A stretch of 15,596 bases of DNA from Acidobacteriaceae bacterium (GCA_030039895.1 JASHUR010000383.1:1-15596), one strand, 5' to 3'; positions 6,435 to 14,893 are shown, counted from the first letter of the stretch. A program made the numbers and translations. Notes: generated by a model from the letters alone, not told the origin.

Positions 6435-8276
6435 ATGATGAGAACTGTTGACCTATCCCGGCGGATTGCGCTGACGATCCTGATAGTTACTGCCGGGCCA
6501 ATGATCTCGGGGCTTGCTTGCACGGCAACAGCACAGGCCGCACGCCACACACAGGGCCGTCAACTGCACACGAACGCAGAAGCTGGAACCGTGACAGGCA
6601 AAGCCGCACTGGCCTTTGAGAATTTGATCCGGCAGTCGCAGATCAAATTTGAATTGAAGAACAGCGTGAGCCCGCAGCGCTACTCGATTGAGACGATGCT
6701 GGGCGGGGTCGCGGTGTTCGACTACAACAACGACGGCCTGCTGGACATTTTTTTCACAAACGGAGCTGCAATCCCCTCGCTCAAAAAGACTGGACCGGAA
6801 TATTGGAACCGCCTCTACCGCAACAATGGCGACGGCACGTTTACCGACGTCACGAAGAGCGCGGGGCTGGAGGGAATCGGCTACTCCATGGGCGTGGCAG
6901 TGGGTGACTATGACAACGACGGTTATGAGGACCTGTATGTTGTGGGTGTGAACCGCAACCAGCTCTTCCACAACAATGGCAATGGGACCTTCACGGATGT
7001 GACGGCGAGGGCGGGCGTGAGCGGTGTGATTCCGGGATACGGCAAGCCCTGGGCAGTGGCGGCGGGGTGGTTCGACTACAACAACGACGGGCTGCTGGAC
7101 CTGTTTGTTGTGAACTACCTGGACTACAACATCAAGACCGCGGAGCATTGCCAGGTAGGCGGGATCCCGACTTATTGCTCGCCCAATGATTTCCAGGGAA
7201 CGCCGGACATTTTGTATCGCAACAACGGCGATGGGACCTTTACGGACGTCTCGCGACAGTCGCACATATCGCAATACGTGGGCAAGGGCATGGGCGTCGC
7301 CTTTGCGGATTACGACGGCGACGGGTACACGGACATTTTTGTCTCAAACGACACCTTTCCGAATTTTTTGTTTCACAACAACGGCGACGGCACCTTTACC
7401 GAGGTGGGCATGCAGGCAGGCGTGGCCTATACAGACAGTGGCAAGACCGTTGCAGGAATGGGTGTGGACTTTCGCGATCTTGACAATGATGGGAAGCCGG
7501 ACATCTTTGAGGCGGCAATGTTCGGCGACACGTTCCCTCTGTACCACAACCTTGGCGGCGGACAATTTGAAGATGCAACCAGCCAGGCGGGTCTGACCAC
7601 GTTGACCAGTCGGCTGACGGCTTGGGGCACCGGGGCCTACGACTTTGACAACGACGGTAGAAAAGACCTTTTCATCGCGGGATCGGAGATTCTGGACAAC
7701 TCGATGGAGGTCCAGCACAGGCCATATGAGCTGCCGGACAGGGTCTTCCGCAATATGGGTGGGTTGAAGTTTGAAGACGTAAGCAAGGAAGCCGGGCTCA
7801 CATTTGCCGCGGCGCACCGTGGTGTGGCTTTTGGCGATCTGAACAACGACGGCAAAGTAGACGCGGTGGTGAGCGTGATCAATGGTCCGCCAGAGATCCT
7901 GATGAACCGCTCCAGCAACCATAATCATTGGATCATTTTGAAGCTGGTGGGCGTGAGGTCGAATCGCGACGGGCTGGGAACGGTGGTCGAGATTACGACC
8001 GCACACGGTTCGCAATGGAATGAGGCAACAACATCTGTGGGCTATGGCTCATCCAGTGACAAGCGCGTTTACTTTGGGCTTGGGCCGGACACGACGATCC
8101 AGCGGATCGCGCTGCGATGGCCGAGCGGCATCCGCCAGGTGCTGACCAACGTGAAGGCTGATCAGGTTCTGACGATTACAGAGAGCGCAAAGGAACCGCG
8201 CGGCGCTACGGTGAACGGTCGCCCGACAGCCGCTGCGCAAGGGACGCGTCTCCATAGCGGTCCGCAAGATCGATGA
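6435..8276 (+). CDS. Exported CRTAC1-like protein (VCBS/FG-GAP repeats, ASPIC/UnbV domain)
   Basis: Secreted or surface protein with a predicted beta-propeller of integrin-alpha-like repeats. Residues are numbered from ATG 6435 (613 aa). The signal peptide is about 1-35 (ALTILIVTAGPMISG core, AQA cleavage). Seven Ca-binding-type DxDxDG or DxNxDG loops occur near 96, 158, 214, 293, 348, 403 and 468, several preceded by RNNGDGTFTDV-type blocks. A Cys pair (239 and 248) lies in the HCQ...YCSPNDFQG segment, which I recall as typical of the family. The C-terminal ASPIC/UnbV domain (about 497-583) ends with FGLG...WPSGIRQVL. The frame is open from TTG 6393, but ATG 6435 or 6438, just after GGGAG, fits the signal peptide better. 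It is the only plus-strand gene. Its last 71 bp overlap the TPR gene on the other strand. The molecular role is unknown; binding or adhesion is a guess. Confidence 0.9.
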   Translation: MMRTVDLSRRIALTILIVTAGPMISGLACTATAQAARHTQGRQLHTNAEAGTVTGKAALAFENLIRQSQIKFELKNSVSPQRYSIETMLGGVAVFDYNNDGLLDIFFTNGAAIPSLKKTGPEYWNRLYRNNGDGTFTDVTKSAGLEGIGYSMGVAVGDYDNDGYEDLYVVGVNRNQLFHNNGNGTFTDVTARAGVSGVIPGYGKPWAVAAGWFDYNNDGLLDLFVVNYLDYNIKTAEHCQVGGIPTYCSPNDFQGTPDILYRNNGDGTFTDVSRQSHISQYVGKGMGVAFADYDGDGYTDIFVSNDTFPNFLFHNNGDGTFTEVGMQAGVAYTDSGKTVAGMGVDFRDLDNDGKPDIFEAAMFGDTFPLYHNLGGGQFEDATSQAGLTTLTSRLTAWGTGAYDFDNDGRKDLFIAGSEILDNSMEVQHRPYELPDRVFRNMGGLKFEDVSKEAGLTFAAAHRGVAFGDLNNDGKVDAVVSVINGPPEILMNRSSNHNHWIILKLVGVRSNRDGLGTVVEITTAHGSQWNEATTSVGYGSSSDKRVYFGLGPDTTIQRIALRWPSGIRQVLTNVKADQVLTITESAKEPRGATVNGRPTAAAQGTRLHSGPQDR

Positions 8277-9888
8277 GTCCCTGAATGACGTGAGGCTGGT
8301 GACGTGCATAGGCAGCCAGCGTCTGTGCAGTGACTTCTGCGTCTTGCGTGCGGCCAAGCCGAAAGTATGAGTCGCACAGCATGTAGAGCAGCGTTGGGTC
8401 GGTGGTGTTGGAGCGGGCGATCTGCTGCGCGGCCTGCGCCCATTGGCCCTGGCGGTAGTGGACTTCTCCAATTTCAGCGATGGCGGCGAGATAGTTGGGG
8501 TGATGCGCCAGCTCAGTATTGAATTCCTGCTCGGCCCGGTTCAGGTCTCCCTGCTGTAGCGCCAGGATGCCGAGATATGTGTAGGCGCCCTGCACCGCAG
8601 GGCTGATTTGGAGGGCACGCTTGAGATTTTGCTCCGCAGCCTGTGCATTGCCCAGAGAGAGGTAAAGCGCGCCGAGCAGCACATAGGAGTTGCCGGGCGT
8701 GGCGGACGGCCCAACCGCGCTCTGCTCGAAGAGGAGGCGCGCGGCCTCTTCATGATGTTCAAGCAGAAGCTGGCGCGCCTGGTTCCAGACCTTCGTTTCG
8801 CGCTGCACGTCTTCCCCCGCGGGCCGAACGGACATTTCCTGCAGCATGCGGTTGTGAATGTCCGCCTCCTGCTGCGCCTCGGCAGCTTTGCCCAGGCCGG
8901 CGTAGGCACGGGAGAGATAGAAGTAGGCGAGGATCTGCGTGGGGTCCATGCGCAGGACCTGGCGCAGGGCTTCAACTGCGAGCGAATAGTCCTTTAACTC
9001 AACTTCGCAGTGGCCCAGGCCAAGCAGCGAGGTCAGGTCCGCGGGCTTCGCGTCCAGGATGCGCTCGAAGGCGGCCTCCGCGCTTTGCCAGTGCGCGAGC
9101 TTGACCTGAGTGGCGGCGTAGAGCGCAAGGGCCTCAGTGTCGTCTGGCCTGTGCGTTACGGCTTGCGTGGAATACTTGAGAGCGCCTGCGAAATCCATGC
9201 TGTTGTAGCTGGCGACTCCGAGGTCAAAGTCAATGCGTGACAGGGCGGGGTCGGCGTGCTGTGCCTTGAGCAGCCACTGTATTCCCTCCTGGTTGTTGCC
9301 TGAGCTGACAAGTAGTTCGCCGTATTTTTGCATGACCGAAGCGTTGGTCGGGGCGACGTGGAGGCACTCGGTAATGGTTTTGAGCGCAAGATCGTTCTGT
9401 CCGTTGAGGTGATAGGCCTGCGCGAGATAGAAGAGGGTGTCGCGATCACGCGGCGTAAAGCCGAGGCGTCTGTGCAGTAGCGCGATTGCGTGAGCGTAAT
9501 TCCCCGTCACAAGCTGGTCGATGCCAACTTTAAGCAACAAGTCGGGGTCGTTGGGCGCAAGTTTGAGCGCCTTGGCATAAGCCTGCGCCGCGTCAATGTC
9601 TCGACCGCTCTCCTCGAGCAGATCGCCCCGCAGCTTGAGAGCGGGAACAAAGTCAGGGTGCTCGCGGAGCAGCGTGTTGACGATGGACAGCGCCTGCTGG
9701 TCGTTGCCCTGCTGCGCCGCTTGGATAGCACTCCGCATTTGCTGCGCAGGCGAAGGTGCTGCCGGGTTTGCCTGCGCAAGAGACATGGGAACAAAGAGCA
9801 CGAAAGCCCCGGCAAGAGCAAAGGCGGCGGCAATTGTGCGTTTCGCCGCGCACGCATCAAGGCGGCAACTATTTTTCTGACTCGCCAT
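8206..9888 (-). CDS. Exported tetratricopeptide-repeat protein
   Basis: A 560-residue protein with a signal peptide (about 1-40, hydrophobic AAAFALAGAFVLFVPMSLAQA) followed by TPR-type helical repeats over almost the whole length (about 46-545). Clear units include AIALLHRRLGFTPRDRDTLF, AVEALRQVLRMDPTQILAYF, AEQNLKRALQISPAVQGAYT and AEQEFNTELAHHPNYLAAIA. A more polar stretch near 345-375 breaks the array. TPR arrays bind partner proteins, so it may be a periplasmic or outer-membrane scaffold; no enzyme domain is seen. Its ATG lies 20 bp inside the end of the preceding TPR gene, with only a weak ribosome binding site, which suggests translational coupling. Its 3' end overlaps the oppositely oriented CRTAC1-like gene. 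The partner and precise function are unknown. Confidence 0.88.
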   Translation of the reverse strand: MASQKNSCRLDACAAKRTIAAAFALAGAFVLFVPMSLAQANPAAPSPAQQMRSAIQAAQQGNDQQALSIVNTLLREHPDFVPALKLRGDLLEESGRDIDAAQAYAKALKLAPNDPDLLLKVGIDQLVTGNYAHAIALLHRRLGFTPRDRDTLFYLAQAYHLNGQNDLALKTITECLHVAPTNASVMQKYGELLVSSGNNQEGIQWLLKAQHADPALSRIDFDLGVASYNSMDFAGALKYSTQAVTHRPDDTEALALYAATQVKLAHWQSAEAAFERILDAKPADLTSLLGLGHCEVELKDYSLAVEALRQVLRMDPTQILAYFYLSRAYAGLGKAAEAQQEADIHNRMLQEMSVRPAGEDVQRETKVWNQARQLLLEHHEEAARLLFEQSAVGPSATPGNSYVLLGALYLSLGNAQAAEQNLKRALQISPAVQGAYTYLGILALQQGDLNRAEQEFNTELAHHPNYLAAIAEIGEVHYRQGQWAQAAQQIARSNTTDPTLLYMLCDSYFRLGRTQDAEVTAQTLAAYARHQPHVIQGLIDLADRYGDASLAQRLSGDRSP

Positions 9889-11062
9889 TCAACTCAATTT
9901 CGTTCGGCTGGACGCGCAGCTCCTTGTAGCTGGCCTCAAGTTTCGTTTTGATCTGTGTGTACTTCTTGTAGAGGTCCACCTGATGCTGGGCGTCCGCCTG
10001 CCGGCCCTTGCGCTGGTAGAGCTGGGCAAGACGCAGGTGGGCAACGGGGTTCGTGGGGTCAAGCTGGACTGCCTGTTCAAGCAGCGGCATGGCTTTGTCG
10101 TCGTGCCCCATCTGGATCAGGATCTTGGCGAGGTCCAGCTTGGCGTCGGCGTCGTTGGGCTGCATTTGAACGGCGCGGCTAAACTCGTTGTACGCCTGCT
10201 GCGCCCTGCCGTATTCGGCGTCGATCTCTCCCAGGCGGCGTTCCGCGCGTCCGTCGTTTGGGTTCTGCGCCAGGTCAGCACGATATTCCTGCTCGGCTTC
10301 AGCCTTGACCTTGGGATTTTGCGAGGTTTTAAGCAACTCGGCGAGGTCAAAGTGCACGCCAGGTAGATCAGGGTTGATCGCGATCGCCTTGCGAAACTCG
10401 GCGATCGCCGCATTGGTATCCCCCCGCTTGATCTCTTCGTGCGCAAGCATCTGGTGCATCTGTGCGGAGTTGGGAGCCACCAGCGCGAGGCTGAGCATGG
10501 ATTGCGCCATGAGTTCTGAGTATGTCCGGTAGGCGGCGTAGAGAACCTCAGGGTTCGCCGGCTCCGTTTTTTGGAGTTGGGTGAGCACAGCCGCGGCATG
10601 GTTCAGGTCGTTGCCGCTGGTGTAAAGGCTGACCAGCTCAAGTCCAACGCGCACTTTAAATGGCTTGTCCTGGAGGTGGGGAAAGGCAGCGGCCAGGTCG
10701 GCTACGGCGTCTGCGGGGTCCTGTGTGTGCTCCTCGGCAATACCTAGCAGGCCCTGAATTTTGCTGAGAGAGGCATCAGCCGCGACGGCAGCCCTGAGGT
10801 GCGGCACGGCAGCGGCATACTTGCCCTGAAAGAACAGGAGTACGCCCAGGTTTCCCTGTACGTCCACGGCCTGAGGATTGAGCCTGACGGCTGCCTCCAG
10901 CTCAGGAATCGCGAGGTCGGGGCGTTTTTCGCTGAGGAATTGCTGGGCCTTATGAACATGCTCAGTGAACTGCTCGCTGGTGTTGGCGCTCTGGGAAAAG
11001 CACGGCACTGCCGCCAGTGAAAGCACAATACAGGCGGCGAGATATTTCAATTTGTGATTCAT
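9869..11062 (-). CDS. Exported tetratricopeptide-repeat protein
   Basis: A 397-residue protein from ATG 11062. The signal peptide is about 1-24 (KYLAACIVLSLAAVPCFSQ), followed by TPR repeats, for example LAIPELEAAVRLNPQAVDVQ, AIAEFRKAIAINPDLPGVHF, AYNEFSRAVQMQPNDADAKL and AMPLLEQAVQLDPTNPVAHL. The frame is open up to 11341, but that extension runs into the receptor gene and lacks a signal peptide, so 11062 is preferred even though its ribosome binding site is weak. It lies 130 bp after the TonB-receptor gene, behind an intrinsic terminator, and overlaps the next TPR gene by 20 bp. Expression by read-through from the receptor promoter is likely but not shown; no separate promoter was recognised. 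A scaffold or assembly role is inferred from the repeats alone. Confidence 0.88.
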   Translation of the reverse strand: MNHKLKYLAACIVLSLAAVPCFSQSANTSEQFTEHVHKAQQFLSEKRPDLAIPELEAAVRLNPQAVDVQGNLGVLLFFQGKYAAAVPHLRAAVAADASLSKIQGLLGIAEEHTQDPADAVADLAAAFPHLQDKPFKVRVGLELVSLYTSGNDLNHAAAVLTQLQKTEPANPEVLYAAYRTYSELMAQSMLSLALVAPNSAQMHQMLAHEEIKRGDTNAAIAEFRKAIAINPDLPGVHFDLAELLKTSQNPKVKAEAEQEYRADLAQNPNDGRAERRLGEIDAEYGRAQQAYNEFSRAVQMQPNDADAKLDLAKILIQMGHDDKAMPLLEQAVQLDPTNPVAHLRLAQLYQRKGRQADAQHQVDLYKKYTQIKTKLEASYKELRVQPNEIELNGESEK

Positions 11063-11116
11063 AGACTTCAATTCCAACAGTACGGAGCGAAGTGGATGAT
11101 TTGCAAACATCAGGAG

Positions 11117-11151
11117 AAAAAAGTTAGAGACGGCGATGATCTGCCGTCTCT
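11117..11151 (-). terminator. Intrinsic terminator after the TonB-receptor gene
   Basis: A perfect 9-bp stem (AGAGACGGC / GCCGTCTCT, 11126-11134 and 11143-11151) with an 8-nt loop, followed on the minus strand by AAC and a run of six T (11117-11122). It is 42 bp past the receptor stop and 55 bp before the TPR start, so it could set a lower level for the TPR genes. Stem and loop closely resemble the hairpin at 4938-4966. Confidence 0.8.
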
Positions 11152-11192
11152 TCAAGGAGGCCAAGTGTTGCAGAGGCCAGGTAATGCAAAGG

Positions 11193-14100
11193 TCAGAAGG
11201 TAAAGCGGCCTTGCAACTGGACGCCTCTTCCGCCAACTGTGGTGCCGTTGATCTGCTGCTGGCCGGAGGTATAGCTATACGGCGTTCCCGCACCGTTCGA
11301 CCCTGAAAGGGTGGTGATATTCGGCGGCGAGAAGCTTGCATGGTTGAAGGCGTTGGTTGCGTCGGCGCGGATCTGGAACTGCATTCCCTCCCACGGCAGG
11401 AAGAAAGTCTTGCCCGCGGAGAGATTGACCTGATCGATTCCGGGCCCGTACAGACTGTTCCTTCTCACGTTGCCGAAGGTGGCGTTGGCGGGCTGCAGGA
11501 AGGCCGCCGGGTTATACCATTCGTTGGCGCAGCTCGCACCATTGCCACTGACGCAGCGTGCGGAACGGTGTTTTGGATAGAGGCTTTCGCTGGGATTCCG
11601 GTTGGGGAATGCCGAGCCATCCGTCTCGCCGGTGACCTGGGTTCCAAACACACTGAATGGGTTACCGGAGAGTTCGATGATGGTTCCCGCAACTTGCCAT
11701 CCGCCAACGGCCTCGTTCAGCCAGTTGTTGTGGTTCAGATAGCGCATTCCCGGGCCAAACGGCAGTTGATAGACCACGAAGCCCTTGAATGCATTGCGGA
11801 CATCGAAGTTGGAGTTGCTGTAGTTGGCCCCGGGATTATCGGCGATCTGCCAGTTCTGCGGGCCGCCGCGGCTGCCCCAGGCTGACGAGTCCTGATCATC
11901 AAGAAAGTGCGACCAGACATAGCTAAAGTCGAAGCTCACGCCGGAGTTGAACCGCCTTTGGACCTCCGCCTGCAGTGAGTTGTAGTTGGAGACGGCGTTG
12001 TTGGTGCTCCCACTGATGTTTCCATACTGCGGATAGGGACGGAATGGAGTGATATTTCCCGTTGTGAGCTTGTCCTCCGGCACGTTGTTGAGGTCTGTTG
12101 GGAAGGCCAGATTGTAGCCGTGGCTGCCGACATAAGCGATCTCCGCGACCAGATTGTTGCTCAGCTCCTGCTGGATTTGCAGGTTCCACTGCCAGATCTT
12201 GGGAACAGGCAAGTGGTACTGGATGTAGCCAACGTCCTGACCATTGAAGCGGGTTGGCGACGTGGATCCCTGGGAATACGGCAGCGGTGTACTGGTGCCG
12301 TAAGTGTCCCCATTTCCATCTAACTGCACAACTGGCGTAATACCGTTAGTTTGGTCACTGACGCTGCCGGCAGAGCCGAGAACTGCGCCAAAACCGTAGG
12401 AGCTGTTGTTGCCGCCGTAATTGTCCAGGCTCCAGTTATAGGAGTAGAGTCCGACACCGCCGCGGAGCGTCGTATTCTGTCTCGCCAGCCAGGAGAACCC
12501 GAAGCGCGGCAGCACGGTGTTGTAGACATCAGCAATGAGCGAGTCGCGGCCATTGGCCTTGGTGGTGCCGTACCAGTACGCCCCGTCGGTTCCAGTGGCG
12601 GGATTGAGAACGGTGGGATCAAAACTGGACTCATTGCCGCGGATTTCATTCCAGCCGTGATTGATCTGGTAGCGAACGCCAAGGTTCAGGGTCAGGTTGG
12701 GTGTGATCTTGTAGTCGTCCTGAATGAACATCTGCGGGCTCTTGAAGCGGGCGCCGTACTCGGGGCTGACGTTGGCGTTCCAGTTATTGGCCAGCCCAAG
12801 CAGGAAGTCTGCGTATTCGAGGCCGGTGTTCGGGTTAGGCGAGGCGATACCAGTCGTGGGGTCGACTGTCCATTGCTCAGTGTACTGACCGGAGAACTGC
12901 ATGGTTCCGGCATTGGTGTTGCCCCACGCGGTGGAATCGTCGCGGTAGATCAGCAATTCGCCGCCAAAGTGCAGGATATGCTTGCCGCGGATGAGGGTGA
13001 CCACGTCAGAAGGATCGAAGACGTGCTCTTTATATACGGCATTGGTGCTGGGCTCAATCCAGGCATACGGGTAGTTGCGCGTAAACTGGATGGCCGGGAA
13101 GTCATTCGCTTTGGCGAACTTCCAACCAAGCTGCTGCGGATAACCCTGATTAAGGGCAAGATCCCCGAAGAAGTTGCCCTGCCAGGTATAGCCCATTCTG
13201 GCCTCGTTGATCGTCTGCGGACTGATGGTCCACACATCGGTGACCTGGGCGTTGTTGTTGTCCACATCGCCCGACTGCCAGCCGATGGGATAGGCCGTGA
13301 CGGAGTTGGGGTAGACTACCGGCGTGTCGCTCTGCGTGTCCGACATGGTGAGCCGGTTGTCTGTCGTGATCTGATAGTCCAAACGCCCGAAGTATTTGCG
13401 ATATGGCGTGGACTGAGGAAGGCTGGAGTAGAAGTTGTTCTGCGGTTCGCCTTCCGAACCCGGGCTTCCAGTAACGAACTTGCCTCCGGCGATGTGGTTC
13501 GACGGAGTCGGGTACCACTGCTCAAACTTCTGCGCCACGGAGTCGATCAGAGCAGCCGGAATCGCGTTCGATCCATACTCCTGCTCGAAGGATTTGCGGA
13601 CCGGGTACGGATTGCCCTTCGAGTCATACGCAATGGTCTGCGTCGTAGGATCGTAGATCGTGTAGGGACTGCCGCTGAAGTTACCGCTCATCACCGCCTG
13701 CGTTGGGATGGTATTGAACGAGTTGCTGGCCGAGCCGTGATCGACGGTCTGGTCGTAGTCGAAGAAGAAGAACATCTTGTTCTTCAGGATCGGACCGCCG
13801 ACAGACGCGCCGAAGTCGTTAAAGCGGAGGAACGGGACCGTCGGCGTGCCACCAAACCCATAGTTGTTGGCATTGAGGGCGTCGTTCTGAAAGTAATCGT
13901 ATGCCGAACCGTGGAAGTGGTTCGTGCCGCCCTTGCTGATCTGGTTAAAGATGATGCCGCCCGTGCCGTACTGCGCGGAAAATGATGAGGTGGATACCTG
14001 CAGCTCGGCCACCGTCTCAAAAATTGCCGGGTTGGCATTCTGGCTGTGCGACAAAGTGGTTGAAGCTCCGTCAGCAAGCACGTTGCTGTACGGCAGGTTG

Positions 14101-14654
14101 CCGTTGACCGAAACTTCCTGCCCTGGATTGGAAGAACCCTGGCTGCCGCCCGGCGTACCGGTTGCTCCCGGCAGCAGGATCATGAAGTTTTCCCAGTCAG
14201 CGCCTCCGGTCTGCGGAAGGCGGTCCAACGACTTTGCGCTCAGTGTCGTCTGCTGCGTGCCGGACTCCGTCTGCAACAGCGGCACATTGGTAGTGACCAA
14301 GACCTTCTGTGAGACGGCGCCGACCCTCAGCTCTGCGTTTACGGTTGTGTAGCCGACTTCAATCGTAATGGGTCCGCGCACCAGCTGCTCAAATCCGGCG
14401 TGGCTAAAGGTGACATTATAGGTGCCTGTCACAATGGACGAGGTGTCATAGACGCCTGCTCCATCGCTGGTTAGCGTTTTTGTAACGCCTGTGTTCACGT
14501 TCTGCACGGTCACGGTGGCGCCGGGAATGACCGCCCCGGTGGTGTCAGTAACCGTGCCGCGGATATCGCCAGAATTGATACTCTGCGCCGAGGACATTGC
14601 CGCTCCCAATAAAATAAGGAGCGCAGGCGCGAGCCATTGCATACATTTTCTCAT
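11193..14654 (-). CDS. Oar-like TonB-dependent outer-membrane receptor
   Basis: A 1153-residue outer-membrane transporter of the large Oar-like type common in Acidobacteria. The signal peptide is about 1-23 (LAPALLILLGAAMSSA). A carboxypeptidase-regulatory-like beta-sandwich domain follows (about 28-112: GDIRGTVTDTTGAVIPGATV, GVYDTSSIVTGTYNVTFSHA). The plug domain lies at about 120-250, with the family-typical ELQVSTSSFSAQYGTGG and SKGGTNHFHGSAYDY. The rest is a long beta-barrel rich in aromatic, Asn, Ser and Gly residues and ends in GRFTF, a C-terminal Phe as expected for barrel assembly. ATG 14654 has GGAGG seven bases upstream. Substrate is unknown; glycan fragments or other large nutrients are plausible given the shared operator motif with GH30. 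No SusD-like partner, tonB or exbBD is visible. A long regulated leader precedes it. Confidence 0.95.
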   Translation of the reverse strand: MRKCMQWLAPALLILLGAAMSSAQSINSGDIRGTVTDTTGAVIPGATVTVQNVNTGVTKTLTSDGAGVYDTSSIVTGTYNVTFSHAGFEQLVRGPITIEVGYTTVNAELRVGAVSQKVLVTTNVPLLQTESGTQQTTLSAKSLDRLPQTGGADWENFMILLPGATGTPGGSQGSSNPGQEVSVNGNLPYSNVLADGASTTLSHSQNANPAIFETVAELQVSTSSFSAQYGTGGIIFNQISKGGTNHFHGSAYDYFQNDALNANNYGFGGTPTVPFLRFNDFGASVGGPILKNKMFFFFDYDQTVDHGSASNSFNTIPTQAVMSGNFSGSPYTIYDPTTQTIAYDSKGNPYPVRKSFEQEYGSNAIPAALIDSVAQKFEQWYPTPSNHIAGGKFVTGSPGSEGEPQNNFYSSLPQSTPYRKYFGRLDYQITTDNRLTMSDTQSDTPVVYPNSVTAYPIGWQSGDVDNNNAQVTDVWTISPQTINEARMGYTWQGNFFGDLALNQGYPQQLGWKFAKANDFPAIQFTRNYPYAWIEPSTNAVYKEHVFDPSDVVTLIRGKHILHFGGELLIYRDDSTAWGNTNAGTMQFSGQYTEQWTVDPTTGIASPNPNTGLEYADFLLGLANNWNANVSPEYGARFKSPQMFIQDDYKITPNLTLNLGVRYQINHGWNEIRGNESSFDPTVLNPATGTDGAYWYGTTKANGRDSLIADVYNTVLPRFGFSWLARQNTTLRGGVGLYSYNWSLDNYGGNNSSYGFGAVLGSAGSVSDQTNGITPVVQLDGNGDTYGTSTPLPYSQGSTSPTRFNGQDVGYIQYHLPVPKIWQWNLQIQQELSNNLVAEIAYVGSHGYNLAFPTDLNNVPEDKLTTGNITPFRPYPQYGNISGSTNNAVSNYNSLQAEVQRRFNSGVSFDFSYVWSHFLDDQDSSAWGSRGGPQNWQIADNPGANYSNSNFDVRNAFKGFVVYQLPFGPGMRYLNHNNWLNEAVGGWQVAGTIIELSGNPFSVFGTQVTGETDGSAFPNRNPSESLYPKHRSARCVSGNGASCANEWYNPAAFLQPANATFGNVRRNSLYGPGIDQVNLSAGKTFFLPWEGMQFQIRADATNAFNHASFSPPNITTLSGSNGAGTPYSYTSGQQQINGTTVGGRGVQLQGRFTF

Positions 14655-14672
14655 TCAACAGCCTCCAAAACC

Positions 14673-14708
14673 TTCGCCGGCAGCAACCGTTCCAGTCCTT
14701 CCGGCGAA
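14673..14708 (-). promoter_or_regulatory. Leader hairpin just upstream of the TonB-receptor start
   Basis: A perfect 8-bp inverted repeat (TTCGCCGG / CCGGCGAA) with a 20-nt loop. On the minus strand it is followed by GG, TTTT and then the GGAGG ribosome binding site. Placed 18 bp before the ATG in a transcript predicted to have a leader of about 180 nt, it could affect translation or transcript stability. It does not match a riboswitch I recognise. Confidence 0.4.
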
Positions 14709-14796
14709 ACAATCCAGGTTAGTTTTCAATCTCATTTACAAGCCCGGATGGTCTACTAAAACCTTTGAGTAAGCTTGTTTTTGTTTTAAAAACAAA

Positions 14797-14806
14797 CGAT
14801 TGTCTA
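14797..14806 (-). promoter_or_regulatory. Operator-like 10-mer downstream of the TonB-receptor promoter
   Basis: CGATTGTCTA on the plus strand, the exact complement of TAGACAATCG found at 5098-5107 and 14898-14907. It lies about 30 bp downstream of the predicted transcription start, a position suited to repression. Next to it, TTGTTTTT/AAAAACAA (14775-14795) forms an A/T-rich inverted repeat. Confidence 0.45.
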
Positions 14807-14839
14807 AATAAAAGCGCGCAGTTTTCTAGCGCGTTGTGG

Positions 14840-14869
14840 ATTACAACACGCCAAAATAACGACTGTCAA
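14840..14869 (-). promoter_or_regulatory. Predicted sigma70-type promoter of the TonB-receptor gene
   Basis: On the minus strand, TTGACA (14869-14864, full consensus) is followed by an 18-nt spacer and TGTAAT (14845-14840, 5 of 6). The start of transcription would be near 14833, giving a leader of about 180 nt. A GCGCGTTGT/ACAACACGC dyad (14829-14851, 8 of 9 pairs) covers the -10 hexamer and could be a further operator. Confidence 0.6.
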
Positions 14870-14893
14870 GGGGAGTACGCTTGTGATTCTTCC

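Noticed and set aside
6473..6560. Lipoprotein signal in the CRTAC1-like protein
   Set aside because: The GLAC sequence has Gly at the position where a lipobox needs Leu or a similar residue, and a normal AQA signal peptidase site follows.
6453..7274. A 273-codon open frame on the minus strand
   Set aside because: It is the complement of the repeated NNGDGTF-type blocks of the CRTAC1-like gene; its Val-rich repetitive sequence reflects those repeats.
6710..7870. Tandem DNA repeat or CRISPR-like array
   Set aside because: The recurring GACGGC-rich blocks are in frame and encode the DxDxDG and NNGDGTF motifs of a repeat protein; spacing is irregular and there are no unique spacers.
11063..11341. 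N-terminal extension of the first TPR protein
   Set aside because: It would overlap the receptor gene and the terminator and would bury the signal peptide; ATG 11062 begins exactly at a good signal peptide.
12351..13985. A 544-codon open frame on the plus strand
   Set aside because: It lies entirely antisense to the clearly real TonB-receptor gene, shows no recognisable family, signal peptide or ribosome binding site, and is what high-G+C codon bias produces on the opposite strand.
14829..14851. Possible replication origin near dnaN
   Set aside because: TGTGGATTA is one mismatch from a DnaA box, but it is a single copy with no cluster of boxes and no adjacent dnaA in view; it is better explained as part of the promoter dyad.
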